From contig OX031069.1 in NCBI GenBank assembly GCA_943736015.1, forward strand, positions 20,465,235 through 20,529,234: a stretch of DNA of 64,000 nt, given 5' to 3'. The stretch's first letter is position 1. Every line of letters begins with the position of its first letter. The translations under genes and the position numbers were made by a program. This DNA is from Tridacna crocea. Taxonomy: Eukaryota > Mollusca > Bivalvia > Cardiida > Cardiidae. Under the pieces are notes generated by a model. That model searched no databases, had not been told where the DNA came from, and worked only from the letters and a program-made list of their open reading frames with translations. This document shows positions 25,699-37,114 of the stretch, piece after piece.

Positions 25699-26323
25699 TT
25701 TTTATACGCCTGTCAAAAAAGGGATGTATTATGGGATCACCCGTGGCGGGCGGGCGGGCGTCCGGGCGGCGTCCAGTTCTTTGTCCGGAGCATATCTCCA
25801 AAACTATTCTAGCTAGGGTTATGAAATTTCATGGGTGGATAGATCTCATCAAGGGGAAGTGCAGTGCGCAGAAATCATAACTCTTGCTTGCTTAATTTTT
25901 GAGTTATTGCCCTTTGTTGTTTTTCATACTTGAATTTTGTCAGGAGCATATCTCCAAAACTATACTAGCTAGGGTTTTGAAATTTAATGGGTGGATAGAT
26001 CTCATCAAGGGGGAGTGCAGTGCACAGGAATCATAACTCTTGCTTGCTTAATTTTTGAGTTAGTGCCCTTTGTTGTTTTTCATACTTGAATTTTGTCAAG
26101 AGCGTATCTCCGAAACTATACTAGCTAGGGTTATGAAATTTAATAGGTGGATAGATCTCATCAAGGGGGAGTGCAGTGCGAAGGAATCATAACTCTTGCT
26201 TGCTTAAATTTTGAGTTATTGCCCTTTGTCATTTTTCTTACTTGAATTTTGTCCGGTGCATGCCCCAGCTTTACAACTTGGGGTAAGACGGGCGTATCTT
26301 GTGACAATTTGCCGCTCTTGTTT
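25699..26323 (+). mobile_element. Element with 3 x 156-bp tandem core
   Basis: Same header, tail and unit as the element at 21035, but only three units (starts 25781, 25937, 26093) before the tail at 26249. Ends TATACGCCTGTC and GACGGGCGTATC form the terminal inverted repeat. Confidence 0.85.
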
Positions 26324-26874
26324 ATATGGTGACATTACTTTGTCAAAAATAGGCATCATTAAAAAAAAAGGGGTGGAAATAAAATAAATCGAACTGTAAC
26401 CCAGGCTGTGTAAAGGGTTAGATGTAAAATCAAATTTGTCACACTTAAAGGTGGCCCTTCAGATTTTGGGTGGAAAATTGTACAAAAATGCAAAAAAATC
26501 AAACCACACACCTGTTGTATTTATTTCAATGATGCAATATTGTCTTATGGGAAAAGGTGGCTTAAAGGAGGCCTAGTGGGCCTATTGTCCTCTACAAGTG
26601 TCCGACATCTTTTGAAAATTGTCATTTCAACAATTAAATGTCATCCAAATACTGAGATATGTCTTGGAATGGATAGAAAAGATTGTGAGAAAAGCAGAAA
26701 ATGCTAATTACCAGTATTTTTCTCCTTTTTCCTCATTGTTTAAAAGCTTTCATCCACTGGGTTAATAAAACAGGGGATTATGTGGTAAACGTTAAATACC
26801 TGCTGGTACAGTTGATTGTTTTGATTGTATGGTGTTTAGAGCCACTTTCAATATTATTTCAGTTGCGTCGCAGT

Positions 26875-27176
26875 GGCTAGTTCACCTATCCATGCTTTCC
26901 TGGAGTCTCTTTTACCAGTAGTCTACACAGATTTCTTTCTAAACCAATGGCTGCTTTCCCACATAATCATCGTCAGGACAATAGCCAGTGTTGGGAGCAT
27001 AATGAGGCTAAACTAAAATGGCAGTACAATAAATCGCATTTTAGTTTGACTGAATAATGATTCCTGTGGCAATGAATATCAGCAATACCCTAAAAGAAAT
27101 TGGTCGAGCCAGGGATCAAACCCACGACCTTTTGTTCCCAAGTCCTGCGTGCTACCGAATGAGCTACCAGGGCTTG
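26875..27176 (-). mobile_element. tRNA-derived SINE (copy 1)
   Basis: The minus strand begins with the tRNA-like GCCCTGGTAGCTCATTCGGT and a B box near 27110, followed by a body containing GATTATGTGGGAAAGCAGCC. A 50-bp piece at 26999-27056, absent from copy 2, forms its own small hairpin (AACTAAAATG..CATTTTAGTT). Confidence 0.7.
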
Positions 27177-27389
27177 GCTTCCCTTAGGTATAAAGCTTTT
27201 GAAAAAATTATGGGAAAGAGAAAAATGTGGACCTACATGTTATACAAATAAGAATCCCTTGATCTATATGTCAGTTGCAAATACTGTCAACATATTTTGT
27301 TAGTTAGAATATTAGCTTCAGGTTCAAGAAAAGTGAAAATGTATACACTGATTTACTTTTTTAAACAGGAATACAAATTTACTGGTTTT

Positions 27390-27589
27390 TGTGTGCCTGA
27401 GATAGAAGCCTTTTGAAAATATTGTTGGAAAAGGAGAAAAAGCTGGTAACCAGCATTTTCCTCTTTTCCCACAATGTTTTCTACCCGTCACAAAACAAAT
27501 TTCAATTTTTCAATCACTTTTATTTTGTCGTCTGCAAATACTTTCAATTTGGACCAGCCAAAAAATATTGTTGTTTGGTAAAGGGTTAA
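27390..27589 (+). mobile_element. TTAA-HP, left end lost
   Basis: Orthologous to 41757-41986 in the second duplication copy, so it predates the duplication. Confidence 0.75.
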
Positions 27590-27813
27590 CCCTTTCCCAA
27601 ACGACAAATTTTCGACTTTTCCAAACTCAAAGAGTTTGCAGACGACAATTTCAAATTTGATATAAATGGCAGACAGTTCTCCAAATGGGTAGAAAACACT
27701 GTGGGAAGAGGAGAAATTGCTCGTTACGAGCAATTTCTCCTTTTCCCACAGTGTTTTCAAAAGACTTGTACTGCAGACACGTAAAAACAATGGCTTGTTT
27801 TGGAAAGGGTTAA
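27586..27813 (-). mobile_element. TTAA-HP repeat, subfamily B, copy-specific
   Basis: Inserted at the TTAA that ends the previous element; absent from the matching place near 41986. Perfect hairpin around CTCGTTACGAG. Confidence 0.88.
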
Positions 27814-28050
27814 TAATGATTTTTAAGCAATCACACACACAGAACTTAATATTTTTGTTAAATACATGTATATATATGCACAGAACTGCATTGTAAAATA
27901 AAATGAGGTTTATTTTATGAATTTCTGTCTTTCTATATTGTCATTCCTTTTAACCTTACCACACAATCCTGAGTTTTAATAATCCTGAATAGAGAAGGCT
28001 TTTGAAAACACTGTAGGCTTTCTAAAACATTGTAGGAAAAGAAGAAAATG

Positions 28051-28263
28051 TTTTACCACTCAATAACGACTTTCAACACCCTTGAGGAAGAAGCCTTCTG
28101 AAAGTACTGTGTGGAAAGGATAAAATACTGGTAACCAGCATTTTCACTTTTTTCCCAGAGTGTGTTCTACCCTATCAGGATCAGATTTCATTATTTGTGT
28201 CACATATAAATTGTTGTCTGCAAATACTTTCAATTTGGACCAGGTTGTCTGATAAAGAGTTAA
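28051..28263 (+). mobile_element. TTAA-HP repeat, diverged, shared by both copies
   Basis: Matches 42260-42478. Hairpin decayed; right arm TTGTTGTCTGCAAATACTTT retained. Confidence 0.7.
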
Positions 28264-28378
28264 ACCATTGAAGGTTTTTGAAAATATTGTAGGAAAAGAA
28301 GAAAATGCTGGTGACCAGAAGAGAAGCCTTCTGAGAAAGAGACAACTTTTAACAACATTGTGGGAAAATATGAAAATG

Positions 28379-28640
28379 CCTGTAGCTAAGCCAGTAACAA
28401 CATTTGAGGGAGCATGTTTCTGGTACATAATTCCAGCTTGCCAATTTCTTCTCAGAGAATTTATGATAGTCATTGCAACAGGATACATTCCTATCTTGCT
28501 TCTGAATAACCTGTGTATGATGGCCTAGATGATTATGTGGGAAAGCAGCCAATGACTTAGGAACACCATAGCAAGAGGTGCTGGGGAAAAAAAGAAAAAT
28601 GGGAGAGCATGTATAGGTGAAGTGGTTGCAGCTGTTATAT
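28379..28640 (+). mobile_element. tRNA-derived SINE, shared by both copies
   Basis: Begins TGTAGCTAAGCCAGTAACAA, contains GATTATGTGGGAAAGCAGCC. Orthologue at 42671-42932 keeps a better A box (TGTAGCTCAGCTGGTAAC). Confidence 0.6.
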
Positions 28641-28724
28641 CATTGACAGTATTTTATTGTATTAACCCTTCAAGCAATGCGTAGAAATGAGTATCTGTGG
28701 AGTAAAGTGTTAACTCTTAGGCTG

Positions 28725-28953
28725 TTAACCCTTTACTCCATAGATGCTCATTTCTACACATGACTTGTAGGAGCCTTTGGAAAATATTGTGGCAAAAGGT
28801 GAAATTGCTCGTGACGAGCAATTTCACCTTTTGCCACAATGTTTTCTATGCTATCAAAAGGTGCCATATACAAATAAGAAACAGCTTCATCCTTGCTGTT
28901 ATTTAGGTTTAATTAGAGATATTATAGAAATGCCTTATAGGGTAAAGGGTTAA
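28725..28953 (+). mobile_element. TTAA-HP repeat, subfamily C, copy-specific
   Basis: TTAA duplicated at both ends; the second duplication copy has the empty site GGCTGTTAAGTGCAACTC at 42960. Perfect hairpin around CTCGTGACGAG. A solo end fragment of the same subfamily lies at 28661-28713. Confidence 0.93.
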
Positions 28954-28982
28954 GTGCAACTCAAGGACCTTTTACAGACAGT

Positions 28983-29040
28983 ATTGATCAAGATCAGATT
29001 GCACAGCACATATAGTCTGATCTTTGATCTACACTGTCCA
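28983..29040. repeat. GATC-SH hairpin
   Basis: TGATCAAGATCAGATTGCAC and complement ending TTTGATCTACACTGTCC. Orthologue at 42995-43053. Confidence 0.65.
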
Positions 29041-29049
29041 ATAAGGGGA

Positions 29050-31257
29050 TGTCTAATCCTGAAAAAAATACCTTTGAAATAGCCAAATTTTGGGTTTTAC
29101 TATCAGTTTGAAGGTTTTATCTCAGTTACATGGTAGGATAAGGGTTAAATTCTTAACCAACAAATCTACCAAACTATAAAAGTTTTGTAGCCTTTGGTTT
29201 TAAATAGCATCTGCAGATGGGATCTACTGTTTGATCAAAAGTTTCTCAATAGAAGGACTTTGCGAAGGATATGAAATCGTTGTGGCAGAAGGAAAATTGC
29301 TTGTAACCAGCAGTTTTTCTCAAGATTCCCAACATGTTTTCCAAAAGCCTAAGTAGTGTCCTTAAATATCCGGACTGTCATGTGAAGGGCTAAATTGCAT
29401 GAGAATTATTCGATAAAAAATGTATAAGAAATATAATCATATACAAGCATTCTATTGATTTAAAACTACGGCATAGTCTACATAATTATGTGTAAATATG
29501 ATTTTCCTTGATTCACATTTGACGAAAAAAATGGATAAATAGTCATTTTTCTCAATTAGATACTGTTAATTTACTATATCGAATTGTATCCTTAACCAAT
29601 CGACCGAATAAATGAAGCCTATAGACCCGTAATGCAAAACTGTCGCAGTTGGGATTTTTTAAAAAAAATTGTGGTCTAGGGGAGAAAACTCGTACTGCCT
29701 AAGAGTAAGAGAAAACCAAGAGTAATCTCCCTTATAATGATCTGCTCTCCCCCCCCCCTTTTCATCATTTCTCCTGGACGCTTGACGGATCAAAGTACTT
29801 AACACAACACTGGGGGGAAAGTGACATGCATGTGTCGGTTTTAATCTGTTTTTAATGAAGATTTCCATTAATTTTAACAAGAGAGCTTCATTGACATTGA
29901 TTTCGATACAATAACGCTAGAATCTAATTTTTTAAGAAAGAACATTTCCGGCTTTATTTCTTGAAATTCGAATGGAATCATCGAGAAAGGTTTGAATCCT
30001 GGAAAATCGCCATTTTCAAAGTTATGAGATTTGCGGACTGCATTCAGTATCATACTCCATACAATGTACGATCTGATTCTCTGTTTACATAGTCCGCTTG
30101 TTTTGTTGAACCTATGTAGTGTTAAAATCTCTACAAGATACATTTAATGGACTGTAGAGTCTATATATTTAAACCGTCGAAAGAGGTCCACATGTAGGCG
30201 CGAAAACACTTCAAAGCGCCATATACAATAATAGTTGTCTTTGCAACCCGTGTAGATTAAGATAAGATTGCACAGAACGTTCAGTCTAGTCTTGATCTAC
30301 ACTGTCCGCTTTGCTTAGACATTCTTCACAAAAGCAATTAACCTTGATAATGTAACTGTTTGGGAGAAGATTCTAGACTGAACATTTCTGTTGGGTTTAT
30401 TTGACGCCCTAGATAGTTGTCAGTATAGGGACAGCTTTAGAGGTCAATTTTGAATCTACCTCATATTTCTACAAACCAGAAGTTTTGCTTTGAACTAGTT
30501 TATAAGATGAAGTTTTAATATTAGGCGGTATCTGTCAACATTGTCTGTAAATGAAAACATATTTTTGTTGGTAAGTGTGCGTTTAGTTATCATTGTGATA
30601 TCATATACTCTCTAATTTCATTTCAAGTTAATATCTGTTACCTTAGAGATATGTTGCCAAATGATGCATTGTTATTCTAGTGAAATCTTACCTCAATTCC
30701 AAATTCAAATATTGGCGTTATAAATTGTCATGAAATAAAAGGGAGCCTTGCTATCGCCTGTTTTGACATATAATATGTCTAACTGAATTATATTCTCTCG
30801 GGTGGCATGTCGTTTTTAGAATAATTAAAATTAATAATTTTACAATACGAACTGATTCAAAGTCGTTACAGCTACATGAAAAATTATCGCTTGTCAAACC
30901 GATCGTCTCTACAGACGTTACCGTGTTTATTCGTCCTCGGTTTTACGCTTGCTCTGTGCTGGCATTTTTTGTAAGGTGCACAGGCATATAAGGATCACAT
31001 CCATGAAGAGGAGGTTCCATGTCCCGCCTACTGCTTCTACCATTCAGGTACTGTAGCTGCAGTCATTTAGCACTACCGGAAAAAGCCAAAGCGAGGCTTT
31101 GGGTGGAGCCTGTCTCTTGTAGGGAACGACGTGAAGCAGTCAGAAATAAGCACTTTCCTCTTCAATAAGGGAAGCAACTCTGACATTACTAATAACAAAT
31201 TTTGTACGAGTTGTCTCCCATTGACCATTGGTAGTTCATCATTCTATCGCAATGGCC
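29050..31257. other. Non-coding body of duplication copy 1
   Basis: A decayed TTAA-HP at 29222-29393 and a GATC-SH hairpin at 30250-30308. The block 30880-31200 is unusually well conserved between copies (CGATCGTCTCTACAGACG, TTATTCGTCCTCGGTTTTA, TGTAAGGTGCACAGGCAT) but has no open frame shared by both. Confidence 0.5.
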
Positions 31258-31486
31258 TTAACCCATTACCAAACGACAATATTTTAGACTGGTCCAAATT
31301 GAAAGCATTTGCAGACGACAAAATAAAAGTGACTGAAAAATTGAAATTTGTTTCCTGAGGGATAGAAAACATTGTGGGAAAAGGAGAAAATGCTGGTTAC
31401 CAGCATTTTCTCCTTTTCCCACAATGTTTTCTAAAGGCTTCTTTCTTGGGGGCATCAAAAGTAGGGATTGTGTGGTAATGGATTAA
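31258..31486 (-). mobile_element. TTAA-HP repeat, subfamily A, near consensus
   Basis: 229 bp, TTAA both ends, perfect hairpin of 33-bp arms around GCTGGTTACCAGC. One of the best copies in the window. Confidence 0.92.
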
Positions 31487-32221
31487 ATTGTGAAAGAAAA
31501 TCAGTTTAGAACAAAATACCAAGCACAAGCGCAGGTAAGTGGAATAAATAAACGAAGGGAGGGAGCAAGAGAGTAAATAAAACAATGGACAAAAAATACA
31601 TGATAATGTTTAACAAATATCAGTTGAAACGGGGTCCCCCTAAACACAGAACCTAACCGAACCTTAGCTATTTTTACCGAACCTAAGTTGTTTTTGGGCC
31701 ATACAGTGTTTGCATGATCTTAAAAAGTATATTTTCTATTTCAGAAACAGTTTGATAGTTATAATTAGAAAGAAAATGCAGCCCTTTGTGATATATAACG
31801 ATATATTAGGACCTTATTGTTCAACGAACCTAAAAATCTCGCAGAACTGACCGCCATATTGGAGGCTATTATAACCCGGGAATGCTATACACCGGTACCA
31901 TCCGGTCTTTGCGTGATATTTGTCTACGATATCCGGATTACCTTCTTAATAAAGACTTATTGTGAATTTTTAGTTTGTTTTATGTCCCCATATTAATTTC
32001 CTCGTGTCTGTTTATATTTTTGCTTTTATTGAAAATATGGAAATGTAGAACTTGAAGGATATCAGACATCTGGACCACAGACCATCTAGACCGCTTAAAT
32101 TTTGGACCCTGCGATCTATAAAACCCATGTTTCGCTGAGACTAATAGACCCCTTATTTCAAGAAAATATAACTAATTGTGTTGTTGAAATGTGACAAAAT
32201 GTTCTTTTGTTCTTAACATAA

Positions 32222-32435
32222 AATAACCGTTACCACAGCTGAAAAGACAGCATTTTGGAAAACATTGTAGGAAAAGGCTAAAAAATGGTAACCGGCTTTT
32301 TCACATTTTCCTACAATGTTTTTTCATTTATCCAATGAAAAAGACAACACGTTAAGTCACAGGTAGGGCTATTTTGTTGTCAGCAAATGCTTTCAATGTG
32401 AGGAGCGAAAAAATTCTGTCCAGAGGTAATCTCTA
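32222..32435 (+). mobile_element. TTAA-HP repeat, diverged
   Basis: Hairpin arms both carry GTAGGAAAA and end around GGTAACCGG; right arm TTGTTGTCAGCAAATGCTTT. Confidence 0.7.
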
Positions 32436-32561
32436 AATTAATGCTATGTGCAGATGGTAATGAGTTAAGGGGTGTTTTGGAAGATGTTTCATAAGCTCCC
32501 AGAGTTCCTCTTCTCTTAACCCTTATCCTGCCGTTCTTGACTATGGACTAATTTTGCGGAG

Positions 32562-32621
32562 AGTGTGGATCAAGATCAGCATGCACATACGTGCAGTCTG
32601 ACCTTGCTCCACACTCCTCGA
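32562..32621. repeat. GATC-SH hairpin
   Basis: GTGTGGATCAAGATCAGCAT and complement TGACCTTGCTCCACAC; loop GCACATACGTGC. Confidence 0.65.
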
Positions 32622-32916
32622 TGCTCTTTCAATAGTTTACGGCAGCGAAATCACACCCAATGCCATTTAAATAATTGAACTCAGGTTTTATGTCCGTCAA
32701 ATATTTCGATTCGGCAAGAAAAGGGTAATCCCCATACTGACTAGAAAAGGACAATAAATTGTATTACAGGGATAATATTAGGATCATTTCAATTTCAAAC
32801 CATGTCTGTCCATTCTTGGTTGTCGGTCACTTTGACTACCCATCCAATTACCAACCTATCCGTCTTTCCTTCCTTGCGTTCCTTCCTCCCTGACAAAATT
32901 TTGACATTGTCCTAAT

Positions 32917-33096
32917 TTAACCCATTACCACATAATCCCTACTTTTGACGCTCCTGAGAAAGACGCCTTCAGAAAACATTGTGGGAAAAGGAGAAAATGC
33001 TGGTAACCAACATTGTCTTTTCCCACAGTGTTTTCTACCCTTCACAAAACAAATTTCAAATTTTCAGTCATTTTGTCGTCTGCTAATGCTTTCGTG
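32917..33096 (+). mobile_element. TTAA-HP repeat, right end replaced
   Basis: Intact to the right arm (TTTTGTCGTCTGCTAATGCT), where a subfamily B copy begins. Confidence 0.75.
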
Positions 33097-33294
33097 TTAA
33101 CTCTCTCTCAAACAAGCCCTGATTTTTACGTGTCTGCAGTAAAAGTGTATTGAAAACACTGTGGGAAAAGGAGAAATTGCTCGTAACGAGTGTTTTGTAC
33201 CCTTTTTGAGAATTTTCTACCATTTTCTCCAAATCTAAAATAGTTGTCTGCAAACTCTTTTGGGTCCAAAATTTGTCGTTTGGGAAAGGGTTAA
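33097..33294 (+). mobile_element. TTAA-HP repeat, subfamily B
   Basis: TTAA ends; hairpin truncated after CTCGTAACGAG. Confidence 0.78.
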
Positions 33295-33778
33295 AGCATT
33301 TGAAGACGACAAGTGAAGACCATGTATAACATGATAAATGGATCAATTATCACTTCTCTCCACAGTTTTCAACCCTATGAGTAAAACATGTTCAATTTGT
33401 TGGTACACACAAAACATTGTTTGAAATTAAGTGGTGGCATTCTTTTGAAAATCATTGTGCAAATACTCGTGTTTGTTGATACCTACAAAGGACTGGGGAA
33501 TAACAACAGTCATTGAAATATTTTTGACTTGTGCAAATTGATTATTATATGATACAATACAGTAATTCAATTCAATTCAATAAGCTTTATTTTATCCACG
33601 TATGTACAACATACAGTATGGAAATGTAATAAATAAATAAATGACATAGAAATAATAATGTGATTGGACCTTGAGAGTTTAAAAAAAGAGAAAGAGTAGA
33701 AAGTTTAAAGAAAGATTAACATAAATTGTCTAAATTGGGAAAATCAGTAATTTTAAGCTTGTAACAGGTACATAACTG

Positions 33779-35500
33779 TTTACCAAACGTCACAATTTTC
33801 AACTAGTCCAAACTGAAGGCATTTGCAGACGACAAAATAAATGTAAATATACTGTATTGTTTATAAATTAATTGATAGCAATTGATAGCAATAAAAGTTG
33901 CAGGAAATGCCCTTATTACATCAAACTGTTATTGACTGATTGCATAATCATGATTAAAACTTTGACTCGTAAAAAAACAGTATGCACAAAAATGATTGCA
34001 TGACGGAATTTCTCATTTTTCCACAATGTCTTCTACACTAAGATATTTATTCTTCAATTCAAACTCAACTCGTCTTGTCCAGACATCTTTCAAACTGGAA
34101 AATTGTGTTGTATGGGACAGGGTTAAATATTTAGAGAACCTGCATACAACACACTCAAGATAGCATATGGAACAGTGTGGGAAAACAAGAAATTGCCTGT
34201 TTTCCGTCTCCTAAAATGTGTTCAAGAGTCAGCAGCTGAAGACTTGGAACGTTGTATTACGATCATTTCCCCTTATCAAAGAACTAATTTAAGAGTCTTG
34301 CAACGATTGCGTGGGAAAAGAATTACTAGACTTTCAAACCCATCTTTTCGTACAATGTTTCTACTTTATATTTTTTGGGGGAGTTTCGTACCTCTGGTTT
34401 TGTAACCCATGTTCAGAATGGAAGGCATAATCGTGCAAAAGATTTTTCATGAATACAACTAACTTTTCTTTTCTTTGTACGATAAAAATGAACAAATACT
34501 TCTTTTTCAACATTGTTTTCTAAGCACCATAGGCATGTGTATGGAAAGATCAAGGGTTTAATATAAATTTAGGTTGATTCAACTCTTGTGCCAAGTATTG
34601 TTATCAAACAGCGTTGCAAATCTGTCTTGCAGCGGGTATTGTGTTTTCCGCGATAACATGTTACTTAAAGAAACAATTAGAATTACAGTGATATACTGTA
34701 TCTCCCTTGTTTCCGTTGAATGAATTATGATTATGCGATCTGAATTGACACCTTGCATATATATACATACGTACAATTTACAAGCTAGCCAAAAATGATG
34801 GAAACGTTATCCAGAAGGATAATCTTCTACCTCACACATGATTCGTCTGCTCCTTTTGATAATTACGGTTACGTTAGAGTACAGCATATTTTGGATATAT
34901 TCAATATAACAAAACGCCAGCTATCGGATGTCATCAAACAAAGACTAAGAGTCTGATCAGAAGTTGTTATATCCCTGAACGTGAAGAATTATTTGAAAGC
35001 CGGCCTTAAGCTTTACAGCCATTTTTTTTTTTTTTCAAATTTGAAGTTTTTGTCTACAAACTCGTCCTTTTTGGAAGAGTGTAAAATTTGACGTTTGGGA
35101 AAGGGTTAGAATTAATGATACTCCTTTTAAGTTGACCTTGACATGAAACACTCATGACCACATTGTGAGAAAGGAGAAATTGCTCAACAATACCAACTTC
35201 TCAAATTTCCATCAGACTCTTATTCCTATACTCTATATAAAACTGATTTGTATAAGCGTAAATATTGTCTTCTGCAAATACTTTCAAATTCTATGAGCAT
35301 TAAATTAACGTTGTCATCTGCAAATACTTTAAATTTTGGACAACATTGTGAGAAGAGGAGAAAATGCTCAACTATAAGACCTTCTAAATTTCCAATACTC
35401 CACATAAAACTGCATGGTTTCTACCATAATAAACATTGTTGTCTGCAAATACTTTCGATTTCGGACGGTGTAGAAATTGGTGTTTGGAAATGGGTTAGAA
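33779..35500. repeat. Scattered TTAA-HP arm fragments inside the long-TIR element
   Basis: Left arm at 33779-33846, right arms at 35036-35110, 35262-35285, 35310-35340 and 35440-35495 (TTGTCTGCAAATACTTTC and variants), with decayed hairpin pieces between. No exon seen in the rest. Confidence 0.5.
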
Positions 35501-36854
35501 AATTAAAGAATTCATTCAGATTTAGAAATTTCACAATTTCATCAAGATGCATTGTATGTAGTGAATTCGACTGCTACTCTGATAAAAAAAGACTGAAAAT
35601 TTGAAGTGGATGGAAACAATGCAATATACAATATCCGGGAAAAACGGGCTGTTACCGGTGTATATAGCATTCCCGGGTTATAATCAATCTCCGAGCAGAG
35701 TTGTCGTTCGTTACCTCACATACATCTCTGCGATGGGCTAAATGACAAGAATCTTGTCAAACCGAGGAAAAGATGTTTTGTTACTGTTTAACTGTTTCAT
35801 ATGTAAAATTGTAAGTTAGACAAAGGAAATATGATTCTGGGTACATTATAGGTGCGTTCAAACTGATGAATTTGCCTGTATTAAATGGAACTATTTTTCT
35901 TTTAGCCTCTTCACTTTTAAGAATCTTACGCCGATTGTAACAAAAATAGATGCGCCTATTAATGATGACAACTGATTTGACACACCGCTGGATCTAAGTT
36001 TGTACGATTAAAAATCAGGTTATCGTCCTATAAAGATATTTAGGCTTTTCAGAAAGTCCCTCTTGTGTTCATTAACTATCGTTTAAGTCTGATTGGTCCC
36101 ATGCTGTTTAAACAGCACACGAAACAATCGGTATTGGTCTTTCTTTCACCGGCATTTGTGTAGCTATTTTGAGTTATGGTCATGTGACAAAAATATGACG
36201 TAATGACGGTCTACTTTCTGAGCCCACTACAGAGGTAAATGTAATGATCCGGAGTGCAAGAGAGTGGGTTATAATAGCCTCCAATATGGCGGACAGTCCT
36301 GCGAGTTTTTAGGTTCGTTGAACGATATGGTCCAAATATATCGTTATATATCACAAAAGGCTGCATTTTCTTTCGAATTATAACTATCAAACTGTTTCTG
36401 AAATAGAAAATATACTTGTTAAGGTTATACAAACACTGTATGGCCCAAAAACAACTTAGGTTCGGTAAAAATAGCTAAGGTTCGGTTAGGTTCTGTGTTT
36501 AGGGGGACCGGTTGAAACGACATGAAGGAACCGGAAATAAACAAACACAAGGAGACGAGATAGTTTTCCTTGATTTCTTGTGATTTGACGGGTGCTTCTT
36601 GTTGTTTAATCGTACATTTCATAATCTAACACAGAAAAATCGCGTGTATCTTCACATATAAACCGTAAAACAATCCACAAAATACTGGAGTCATTGACGT
36701 GTTTTATTTTCACAGTGTCCGGGTTGTACATATATTCGGATAAAAGTTTGGCTTTGTAGAAGTAGCGTAAAAGTTCTGTTCTTAAAACACTTCATTTAAG
36801 TTCTGAAAAATAAGTAACGCAAAAAATGGAGGAAAAGTTTGGTAAACATTTAAC

Positions 36855-37045
36855 TATTTAGAAGATGACAAACTTTAGGCCTGCATCAAATTAGAAGCAA
36901 TTTAGCAGACGACAAATCTAAAAGTTGGTCAAAATGACTTCTCTCTTTGATAGGATAGGAAAAATGAAATGATAGGAAAAACCAGAAAATGTTGGATAAT
37001 AGTATTTCATCCTATTTCTATAGTGGTTTCAAAAGAACATAGAGT
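36855..37045 (-). mobile_element. TTAA-HP remnant
   Basis: Left arm ..GCAGACGACAAATCTAAAAG and a decayed hairpin; both ends lost. Confidence 0.5.
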
Positions 37046-37114
37046 TCTCAACAGGCCCGTCGGAAGGAAATTTCATTTGGTCCTGCCAGTATGGTGAGCG
37101 ACGAAGTCGCGAAG

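Larger units (their letters stand above)
31632..36510. mobile_element. 4.88-kb long-TIR DNA transposon, non-autonomous
   Basis: Terminal inverted repeats 31632-31877 and 36266-36510 (about 245 bp, highly similar) start GGTCCCCCTAAACACAGAAC. GTTGAAACG stands directly outside both ends (31623-31631, 36511-36519): a 9-bp target duplication, which with long TIRs points to a Mutator-like element (inference). The interior has no credible coding region and hosts several TTAA-HP copies. A second inner pair (31871-31900 and 35654-35690, CCGGGAATGCTATA) is also inverted. Confidence 0.85.
26632..36750 (+). repeat. Segmental duplication, copy 1
   Basis: Aligns in direct orientation with 40769-45658 over its whole length, e.g. 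GATTGTATGGTGTTTAGAGC, GACAGTATTGATCAAGATCA, TCGTCTCTACAGACGTTACC and TATATTCGGATAAAAGTTTG. It is interrupted by the long-TIR element 31632-36510 and by copy-specific TTAA-HP insertions at 27586 and 28725. No gene recognised in it. Confidence 0.85.

Noticed and set aside
25538-25816. 92-codon open frame
   Set aside because: It runs into the header of the 156-bp element and has no protein signature.
27057-27251. Possible tRNA gene on the minus strand near 27105-27176
   Set aside because: It has A/B-box-like words but is followed by a SINE body and has a duplicate in the second duplication copy with substitutions; no sound cloverleaf.
35248-35604. 118-codon open frame
   Set aside because: Made of decayed TTAA-HP right arms.
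31632-36510. Large capsid-bearing DNA element such as a Polinton
   Set aside because: Long TIRs alone could suggest it, but the 9-bp target duplication, small size and absence of any polymerase, integrase or capsid signature do not fit.
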